Below, in pieces: positions 14,764 to 20,597 of a stretch of DNA of 20,597 nt. The position numbers and the translations under genes were made by a program. Position 1 is the first letter of the stretch. Each line of letters opens with the position of its first letter. The stretch is from an uncultured Bacteroidales bacterium (GTDB lineage Bacteria > Bacteroidota > Bacteroidia > Bacteroidales > P3): NCBI GenBank assembly GCA_937915785.1, contig CALGGY010000097.1:1-20597 (forward strand). Reading direction: 5' to 3'. The notes beneath the pieces are model-generated. The model was not told the origin of the DNA. It did no database searches and saw only the letters and a program-made list of their open reading frames with translations.

Positions 14764-16353
14764 TCATCTGTAATCTTTTACAAGGCGGACGCTCTCCCCC
14801 ATGCAGGGTTGGTCTCCGCCATAACTACTAACATTATCTGCATCTAAATAATACGAATGTATCTCAAAGTTGTACGCTGTCCCATAGCTCGAATGAGCTG
14901 TAGATGACCAATAGCATCCTTGACTTCCCACGGCAAGCATATCACCGTAACGGAACCCGGCGGCAGGGAGAAACACACAACCGGCATTTTCAAGTCTTGA
15001 CCAATCGGCTGCGGATATGACGTTGTCCGAATAATCCACACCCATATTAAGGACTCCGTTAGGACGGATAAAAGTATAGGTGGCTGGGCTCCAGTTATCG
15101 GGCAAAAGAATAACCCCATTAACCCCCACCACATTCGCGTGGGCGTAAAGCAATCCGGATCCTGTTATTCTTCTTGAGGTTTGACTAAATGTGTATTTGC
15201 CTATCACATAGCGCCACTCGCTAATTGTAGGCGTACGCCAAGTGCCAGGCGGGTCGGTGGTGTTGGTCTTGGGATTATTGATGGCATTGTAAACACCCCA
15301 GTCGTAATTGGCATTTGCTCCCGTAATATCAATCGGAGCAGATGAAGAGTTATACGGGCCATAACCTTTGAAATAATAACCATCAATTCGATTTGTTGCT
15401 GTGTCCCAAGGATTGTACCTGATTGTTTGACTATAAACGCTGGTATTGTCCCAACCGCTTGTGGCCCAGCCGAAAACATCTATCCATCCACCATAAGTGG
15501 AAGAAGCGTTGTCGTTTCCAATTCCTATTGTGTCGTACTGGTGCAACGCAAAACGCCATGTGCCGGGAGCCGTGCCGCCCCCTGCAACAGCGTGGGTAGT
15601 GGCAGTGTTGCCGCCATTTTTGGCACTCCATTGCAAATTGCCTGGCGAGAACAGCACTTTCGACGTGTCGCTGACCGAGAACACAGCATTGGTGGCAAAC
15701 ACAAGTGTATGGGCAGTACTTGCTGTGGGGTTCACATAAAGCGGATAACTGCAGATGGAGAGTCCGCTGTTTCCGGCATACCCTACTATCAGCAGGCTGT
15801 CGCCACTATTGAAACTGGCAGTGGTTATGCGTTTGTCGATAACCGGGTCTGAGGCTACGCTTTTCAGCCCGAATCCATTGCCGGAACTGGTATTGAGTAT
15901 TTTTACAGTCCGCACCCCCTGTGATGTTGCCACCGAGAGGAGGCATACCTTCTGCCGGCCCATCTTCAGTTCGAGAATGTTGCGCCCGGAGCTGATGGGC
16001 ACATCGCAACGATAGACTACCTGTCCGGCGAGGTTTGTCACTGTTGCAACGGCAATTTCATCAAACGGACTTTCCACAGCAATTGTGGTACGACCGGCAC
16101 TCGGATTGGGATAGGCCGAGAGTCGCAGCTGCGAAGTCTCAGCCAGCGCGATTCCCGAATTTGCAAACACAAGCACCGTGTCGGGATAAACTATAGTTTC
16201 AGACCAAGAGCGGGTGATGTTGGTTACCTTTACCGAATCCAACCGCAGATATCTTCCTTGCTCCTTGTTGCCGGTAAATGTAAGGGCAACCTGCGAAAAA
16301 GCTACGACGAAAGCAAGCGTCAGTGCGGCAAAAACAATAATGTTCTTTCTCAT
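14764..16353 (-). CDS. Secreted protein with internal T9SS-sorting-like domain and FISUMP-like C-terminal domain
   Basis: The 529-residue protein has a signal peptide at 1-20 (cleavage likely at AFS-QVA). A short domain follows (VALTFTG, VKVTNITRSWSETI, YPDTVLVF). Residues about 75-155 look like a type A sorting domain of the type IX secretion system: LRLSAYPNPSAGRTTIAVES, VTNLAGQVVYRCDV, ISSGRNILELKMG, QGVRTVKILN. Such domains normally end a protein, whereas here some 370 residues follow. Residues about 225-529 form the FISUMP-like domain: VLFSPGNLQW, TWRFALHQYD, VFGWATSG, YDWGVYN, GTWRTPTISEW, GVILLPDNW, VFLPAAGFR, CYWSSTAHS, SVRLVKDYR. This part is shared with the lipoprotein at 2649-4676. 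Export is well supported; function is unknown. It has its own perfect promoter. Confidence 0.85.
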   Translation of the reverse strand: MRKNIIVFAALTLAFVVAFSQVALTFTGNKEQGRYLRLDSVKVTNITRSWSETIVYPDTVLVFANSGIALAETSQLRLSAYPNPSAGRTTIAVESPFDEIAVATVTNLAGQVVYRCDVPISSGRNILELKMGRQKVCLLSVATSQGVRTVKILNTSSGNGFGLKSVASDPVIDKRITTASFNSGDSLLIVGYAGNSGLSICSYPLYVNPTASTAHTLVFATNAVFSVSDTSKVLFSPGNLQWSAKNGGNTATTHAVAGGGTAPGTWRFALHQYDTIGIGNDNASSTYGGWIDVFGWATSGWDNTSVYSQTIRYNPWDTATNRIDGYYFKGYGPYNSSSAPIDITGANANYDWGVYNAINNPKTNTTDPPGTWRTPTISEWRYVIGKYTFSQTSRRITGSGLLYAHANVVGVNGVILLPDNWSPATYTFIRPNGVLNMGVDYSDNVISAADWSRLENAGCVFLPAAGFRYGDMLAVGSQGCYWSSTAHSSYGTAYNFEIHSYYLDADNVSSYGGDQPCMGESVRLVKDYR

Positions 16354-16418
16354 ATTATTCTGTTTTAATAGTTTAACTTCCTATCGAACACAGTGTTTTG
16401 CATTCGACAATAATTTTG

Positions 16419-16450
16419 CAAAGATAATATTTTTTTTACAATCTGCAAAA
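16419..16450 (-). promoter_or_regulatory. Promoter of the sorting-domain protein gene
   Basis: On the minus strand TTTTG (16450-16446), a 19-nt spacer and TATCTTTG (16426-16419) match the consensus exactly. The start codon at 16353 lies about 60 nt beyond the expected transcription start. Confidence 0.85.
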
Positions 16451-16493
16451 TTTATTCTAAATAGAGGGATTTTATTTTGTGTTTCGCTCTCTT

Positions 16494-17993
16494 CTATTTA
16501 ACATCTTTTCTCCCAGTTTCCACCGCGTTTTTTTTCTCCTCGCGGCACAGATACACATCCATAGCCACCACGGCGGCGGTGAAGCCCCAGAATGGGACAG
16601 AGAGTTTGTCGGTGTCGAGGAAATTGTTGAAAATGCCGTGTATGTAATAGGTGAGCAATCCAAGTGTGAAGCTGAGGGCGAGGTTGGCCATGCGGCGGTC
16701 CTTGGCTTTGAGTGTGCGGTAAACTTTCACCCCAGTGGCAAAGGTGATGCCGAACACCAGCAGCACTGCCACCGAGCCCAATACGCCCTGCTCCGAAAGG
16801 GGACCTATGTATTCGCTGTGCGCGTTGCCAAGGTCGCCGGCGTTGGTGCTGATGGTGGAGAGCTGGTACGAGCGCTGGTAGCTGGCGTAAACGAACTGGT
16901 ATGTGCCGGGGCCCCAACCCGTTACGGGACGCTCCTCGAACATGCGGAGCGCCGACGCCCAACGGTTGAGGCGCTCAAGGTTGGACGCGTCGGTGGAGAT
17001 GTTGGAGATGGACTTTATTTGGTCGGCGATGTCGTACGACGAATCCTGGCTGTTTTTGCCCAACTGATACATGACATCGGCCTGATAGCCGAAGAAAAGT
17101 CCTATGGCCAGCGCTCCGCAAAGCAGCATCCACCGCACTTTCATGCCCATGCGTATGACGAAATACACGGCCACCGCCCCAAGCACGCTTATCCACGCCG
17201 CACGCGAGTACGAAAGCACCAATCCCGTGAGCAACAGCACGAAGGCGGCCAGTGTTAGAAGTCTTTTCCACGACCACAGGCGCTGTTGGTCCTCGAAAAG
17301 GTAGAAAAAGGCCGGCGGCACAAACATGGCTATGGTTACGCCATAGGCGGTGTGGTCGTTGTAGAAAGGTTTCATCACCCGGTGCATGGTCTGCAGGTCG
17401 GAGAAATTGGAGAAAGTCTTGATGGTGGTCATAAATATTATCACCACAAGCGAAATGGCATAACACCAATAGAACTGGGTTATCCTTTGAGGATTTTTGA
17501 AAATCTGGGCCGCGGCGAAAAAGCATGGTGTCACAAACCACAGTCGTGCCAGCAGATATTTGAACGACACCTCGGGCAACTCGGATGTGGCGGAAGTTAC
17601 AAGCATCCACAAGAGTGAGAAAAGCACCGTGAGAGTTACCGGATGACGCAGAATAGCCTTGTCGTAGCAGCGGCTGAGCATCACCCGGAAAAGGAAAATC
17701 AGCATGAACAGCACCATCAGCGGCTCGGTGGGCATGGAGAGCCGTGAGCCCTGCACTATGTCGTAGTCGATGGCAAATGGCGTGAACAGCGCTATGGCCA
17801 GAAGTCCGAACTCCAACCTCCTTACAAACAGCAATATGGCAAGTCCCGACAAGGGTACCAAACAAAGATAATAGAACTCCCTGCGCAGGGCGTAACTGTT
17901 GGCTACCAAAAAGAGCAAAGTTACCAGCAGCACAATTGCCGGCACTTTGTTTTCTGAAAACCAACGTTTTGTCTTTTGCCAAAAATCGCTCAT
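16494..17993 (-). CDS. O-antigen ligase / polymerase family membrane protein
   Basis: This 499-residue polytopic inner-membrane protein has about ten or more hydrophobic segments, starting with VPAIVLLVTLLFLVANSYAL at about 17-36. A large loop near residues 310-385 contains the family signature: FEERPVTGWGPGTYQFVY, then NAHSEYIGPLSEQGVLGS. This matches the Wzy_C / WaaL superfamily, whose members join or polymerise undecaprenyl-linked glycans on the periplasmic face. Sequence alone does not separate a lipid A-core ligase from a Wzy polymerase or an exopolysaccharide polymerase. It lies 51 bases downstream of a Wzz-like gene on the same strand, so the pair probably acts on one surface polysaccharide. 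No other polysaccharide genes are adjacent. No clear terminator follows. Confidence 0.85.
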   Translation of the reverse strand: MSDFWQKTKRWFSENKVPAIVLLVTLLFLVANSYALRREFYYLCLVPLSGLAILLFVRRLEFGLLAIALFTPFAIDYDIVQGSRLSMPTEPLMVLFMLIFLFRVMLSRCYDKAILRHPVTLTVLFSLLWMLVTSATSELPEVSFKYLLARLWFVTPCFFAAAQIFKNPQRITQFYWCYAISLVVIIFMTTIKTFSNFSDLQTMHRVMKPFYNDHTAYGVTIAMFVPPAFFYLFEDQQRLWSWKRLLTLAAFVLLLTGLVLSYSRAAWISVLGAVAVYFVIRMGMKVRWMLLCGALAIGLFFGYQADVMYQLGKNSQDSSYDIADQIKSISNISTDASNLERLNRWASALRMFEERPVTGWGPGTYQFVYASYQRSYQLSTISTNAGDLGNAHSEYIGPLSEQGVLGSVAVLLVFGITFATGVKVYRTLKAKDRRMANLALSFTLGLLTYYIHGIFNNFLDTDKLSVPFWGFTAAVVAMDVYLCREEKKNAVETGRKDVK

Positions 17994-18044
17994 AGGCAGC
18001 TGTGTGTATGGGGATGGCCGTGTTTCAACAAAAGGCCGGGAAGG

Positions 18045-18890
18045 CTACCGCAGTTCTTTTTTTATCGATGACCAGCGGTCGGCTACCAGCAGGACGAGAA
18101 TGCACATAAGCTCGGCCGCAAGTGTGCCAAGAATAATGATTATGGCGCGTTTGGGGAACGACTTATGGTCGGAGGGGACTGCCTCATCCACCCAGAATTT
18201 GCGCGGCATGTACACGGCGGAGTCGGCTTTACGCTCGGCCAGCTGAGTTTGTATGGCGGCCAGTTCCTTGCTTTTGTATTTCTGCAAAAGAGGGTCTTTC
18301 ACGTCCTGCAGCTCGTCCTGCAGCCGACGGCTTACGTCCTCCATCACGGCGATGGCCCCCGATGTGCGTGGAGAGAGGATTGTCGACAAAAGCGTGTCGT
18401 AGTTGGAAGTGATATAGTTGGCAATGTCGGCGGCCACCTGCGGGTCGAAATCGGTAACCTTGATCTCGATGCCGAGGAACTCGGTACGTTTCACGGTAAC
18501 GTAGGCGCGGTACATATCGTACAGGCGGTAGTATTTGTCCGTGGTGTTTTGGCTGATGCCGTAGTGGTTCATCAGGTCGAAACGCCGGCACACGTCGCGC
18601 ATCATGGCGTCGGACGAGAGAACCTGCAGGGCATATTCGCAGTCGCGCTCGATGCCGTAATCCATGACATCAAGGCTGTAACGGTCGTTGGTTATGGACT
18701 TGGAAACGCGGTTCGAACTGGTGGGAAACATCACAGCCTTGGCATCGTAACGCTCCTGCAAAAGAAAAGCCACCACTGTAGAAGCCACTATGCCAACGCC
18801 AAGCACCACCAACAGCACCAACCGATGGCGGTAAAAGAATTTCAAAGAGTTTTTCAAAGCAAAATTGCTGTCGCTAAAATTTTGGTCCAT
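18045..18890 (-). CDS. Wzz-like polysaccharide chain-length determinant
   Basis: The protein has 281 residues from the ATG at 18890; a GTG immediately upstream would add one residue. The layout is that of Wzz/PCP proteins: a short cytoplasmic N-terminus, TM1 at about 25-47 (LVLLVVLGVGIVASTVVAFLL), a mainly helical periplasmic region, then a Pro/Lys stretch VPSDHKSFPKR. TM2 follows (IIIILGTLAAELMCILVLLV) with a short basic tail. There is no C-terminal kinase domain. The YDAKAVMFPTSS segment after TM1 is the usual Wzz beta strand region. It would set the modal length of the polysaccharide made with the O-antigen-ligase-family protein downstream. The promoter is uncertain: CAAAAATT at 19034-19041 (minus AATTTTTG) misses the -7 box by one base. 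Confidence 0.85.
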   Translation of the reverse strand: MDQNFSDSNFALKNSLKFFYRHRLVLLVVLGVGIVASTVVAFLLQERYDAKAVMFPTSSNRVSKSITNDRYSLDVMDYGIERDCEYALQVLSSDAMMRDVCRRFDLMNHYGISQNTTDKYYRLYDMYRAYVTVKRTEFLGIEIKVTDFDPQVAADIANYITSNYDTLLSTILSPRTSGAIAVMEDVSRRLQDELQDVKDPLLQKYKSKELAAIQTQLAERKADSAVYMPRKFWVDEAVPSDHKSFPKRAIIIILGTLAAELMCILVLLVADRWSSIKKELR

Positions 18891-19133
18891 CACTGTTTTG
18901 TTTGTAAAAAAGTAAGTTCGGCGCCGAAAACCACGGCAATAAAAAAGTTAAAACGCAACGCCTCCGCTTTTATTGCATTGCAAAGGCGAAAAAGTAGCAA
19001 TCCAACAACGGGTCGTGCCTCACTGGTTGATTGCAAAAATTCAATTATCTAAACAATAGACTGCAAATCAACAACTTCCATCAGCAACAACAATCTACGC
19101 CAAGTTCATCGCCCACTTTTCGACAAAAAATCG

Positions 19134-19141
19134 TATCTTTG
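19134..19141 (+). promoter_or_regulatory. -7 box of the purM promoter
   Basis: TATCTTTG matches TAnnTTTG exactly and is followed by CAAAAAC. The -33 element is poor (CTTTTCG near 19116-19122). The start codon is only 20 bases downstream, so the leader would be about 14 nt. The rest of the 18891-19161 gap shows no gene or terminator. Confidence 0.6.
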
Positions 19142-19161
19142 CAAAAACAACAAGTACAACC

Positions 19162-20328
19162 GTGGACAACTTAAAATACAATCAACGTGGTGTTTCCGCC
19201 TTCAAGGAGGATGTGCACAACGCCATCAAAAACATCGACAAAGGCCTTTATCCCAAGGCTTTCTGCAAGATAACACCCGACATACTGGCTGGCGACGCCG
19301 ACTATTGCAACGTGATGCACGCCGACGGAGCCGGCACCAAATCGTCGCTTGCATACATGTACTGGCGCGAGACGGGCGACCTCAGCGTTTGGAAAGGCAT
19401 AGCCATCGACGCCATTGTGATGAACCTCGACGACCTGCTGTGCGTGGGCATTACCGACGACATACTGCTCTCATCAACCATAGGCCGCAACAAACGCCTT
19501 ATACCTGGTGAAGTGATTGCCGCAGTCATCGGTGGCACAGAGAGTTTCCTCGAAGAGATGCGCGCGCTCGGCGTGGGCATCTACTCCACCGGCGGCGAGA
19601 CAGCCGACATCGGCGACCTTGCACGCACCATTGTGGTGGACTCCACAGTTACGGCACGTCTGCGCCGCAGCGATGTTATAAGCAACCACAACATCAAAGC
19701 GGGGAACGTCATGGTTGGACTAAGTTCCTTTGGCCAAGCCAGCTATGAGACCTCGTACAACGGCGGCATGGGCAGCAACGGCCTGACCTCGGCACGCCAC
19801 GACGTTTTCAGCAAAGTCTATGCCGAGAAATATCCCGAAAGCTACGACAACCACCTGCCCGACGAAGTGGTGTACTGCGGCAACATGCTGCTTACCTCGC
19901 CCACCGAGGTGCCCGGCGTGGACGCCGGAAAAATGGTGCTCTCGCCCACACGCACATACGCCCCTATCATCAAGGAAGTACTTAAAGAACACCGCAACCG
20001 GATTTGCGGCATGGTGCACTGCAGCGGCGGCGCACAAACCAAAGTGATGCATTTTATCGACAACCTGCACGTGGTTAAGGACAACCTCTTCCCCACACCG
20101 CCGCTGTTCCGCATGATTCACGAACAGAGCCAGACCGACTGGGCGGAGATGTACAAAGTGTTCAACATGGGACACCGTATGGAGATTTACACCGACGAAA
20201 AAACCGCCGCCGACATCATTGCCATCTCCAAATCCTTCAACGTGGCCGCCCAAATCATCGGCCACTGCGAGGCTTACAACGGCAAAAAAGTTACCGTAAA
20301 ATCGGAACACGGGGTGTTTGAGTACTGA
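19162..20328 (+). CDS. purM: Phosphoribosylformylglycinamidine cyclo-ligase (AIR synthetase)
   Basis: PurM catalyses the fifth step of purine synthesis, the ATP-dependent ring closure of FGAM to AIR in the cytosol. The protein is 388 residues, longer than the roughly 345 of E. coli, as is usual in Bacteroidota. It begins YNQRGVSAFKEDVHNAIKNI and shows the phosphate-binding DGAGTKSSLAYMYW, AIDAIVMNLDDLLCVGITDD, and YSTGGETADIGDLARTIVVD, followed by SSFGQASYETSYNGGMGSNG and CGMVHCSGGAQTKVMHF. The GTG at 19162 is taken as start because it places the conserved N-terminus first and lies just after the promoter. No other pur genes are near. There is no clear terminator in the 54 bases before the convergent gene. 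Confidence 0.95.
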   Translation: MDNLKYNQRGVSAFKEDVHNAIKNIDKGLYPKAFCKITPDILAGDADYCNVMHADGAGTKSSLAYMYWRETGDLSVWKGIAIDAIVMNLDDLLCVGITDDILLSSTIGRNKRLIPGEVIAAVIGGTESFLEEMRALGVGIYSTGGETADIGDLARTIVVDSTVTARLRRSDVISNHNIKAGNVMVGLSSFGQASYETSYNGGMGSNGLTSARHDVFSKVYAEKYPESYDNHLPDEVVYCGNMLLTSPTEVPGVDAGKMVLSPTRTYAPIIKEVLKEHRNRICGMVHCSGGAQTKVMHFIDNLHVVKDNLFPTPPLFRMIHEQSQTDWAEMYKVFNMGHRMEIYTDEKTAADIIAISKSFNVAAQIIGHCEAYNGKKVTVKSEHGVFEY

Positions 20329-20382
20329 GCAGGGACAGGAAATTCGGAGTTCGGAACATTTGGTTAACGACCTTGAAAAGTT

Positions 20383-20597
20383 TCATCTTTCAGGCAGTTT
20401 TACGCTGATTTTGTAGAAGTTGCGATAATGCTGAATCTTTTTTCCTTGATTTTCGAAAAGTTGCTCATTCTCATGTTTAAGTTCATCAAAATCGCCGGGA
20501 TAAAGGATGATGCAACGAGGCGAGTAATATGGGTCAAGATTTGGCAACAATGATTCGTCGCGGGCATTGCCACTCAACTCGCGAATGTCGGCAATAT
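20383..20597 (-). CDS. C-terminal fragment of a McrC-like (5-methylcytosine restriction) protein, cut by the right edge
   Basis: The frame is open from the right edge to a TGA at 20385-20383, giving about 70 C-terminal residues. The pattern DIRELSGNARDESLL, then PRCIILYPGDF, then YRNFYKISVKLPER resembles the end of McrC-family proteins, the partner of the McrB GTPase in modification-dependent restriction. There a D-I-R-x-L-S-G-x-A-R-D stretch is followed by a C-L-I-I-Y-P strand and a final F-Y-K-x-x-x-K-L-P. The match is from memory of the family, not from a search. The nuclease core would lie outside the window, so activity cannot be judged. It runs convergently with purM. Confidence 0.5.
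   Translation of the reverse strand, partial: IADIRELSGNARDESLLPNLDPYYSPRCIILYPGDFDELKHENEQLFENQGKKIQHYRNFYKISVKLPER

Noticed and set aside
20341..20357. Near-repeat ATTCGG / GTTCGG downstream of purM, possibly another heptamer array
   Set aside because: Only about two imperfect units, too few to claim a tandem repeat.

Overview
The window looks like chromosomal DNA from a member of the Bacteroidales (phylum Bacteroidota). I base this on promoters of the Bacteroidota type (TTTG / about 19-20 nt / TAnnTTTG) found repeatedly before genes, A-rich rather than Shine-Dalgarno-rich starts, a fimbrillin-like lipoprotein, a T9SS-sorting-like domain, and the gene order thrS-infC-rpmI-rplT-rplS. No tRNA, rRNA, insertion sequence, phage gene or CRISPR array was seen.

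Layout. Bases 1-365 hold a possible leftward gene cut by the left edge (running into a G10/C10 tract), its promoter, and the promoter of ftcD. A forward pair follows: ftcD (bifunctional formiminotransferase-cyclodeaminase) and a YbjQ-family protein, separated by two adjacent heptanucleotide tandem repeats. Next, on the minus strand, is a fimbrillin-like lipoprotein with a FISUMP-like C-terminus. The 575-base gap upstream of it contains an apparently independent structured RNA of about 163 nt (4770-4932, minus strand) with its own promoter and U-tract, shaped like 6S RNA.

From 5252 to 8827 a tight forward operon encodes a DPM1/ALG5-like GT2 glycosyltransferase, a polytopic GT-C-like protein with a TPR tail, and a PlsC-like acyltransferase. 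This is a plausible polyprenyl-phosphate-sugar pathway working at the envelope. A cluster of small palindromes, including a 28-nt exact direct repeat, separates it from aspS. Convergent terminators then divide aspS from the leftward translation operon thrS-infC-rpmI-rplT-rplS. infC appears to start at an AUA codon, and the rpmI-rplT spacer is structured, as expected for L20 feedback control.

Further right, on the minus strand, are a secreted protein with an internal T9SS-type sorting-like domain and the same FISUMP-like C-terminal domain as the lipoprotein, an O-antigen-ligase-family protein, and a Wzz-like chain-length protein. The last two probably form a surface polysaccharide unit. Forward purM (AIR synthetase) follows. 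The right edge cuts the 3' end of a minus-strand gene resembling the C-terminus of McrC-type restriction proteins, so a defence locus may begin just outside the window.
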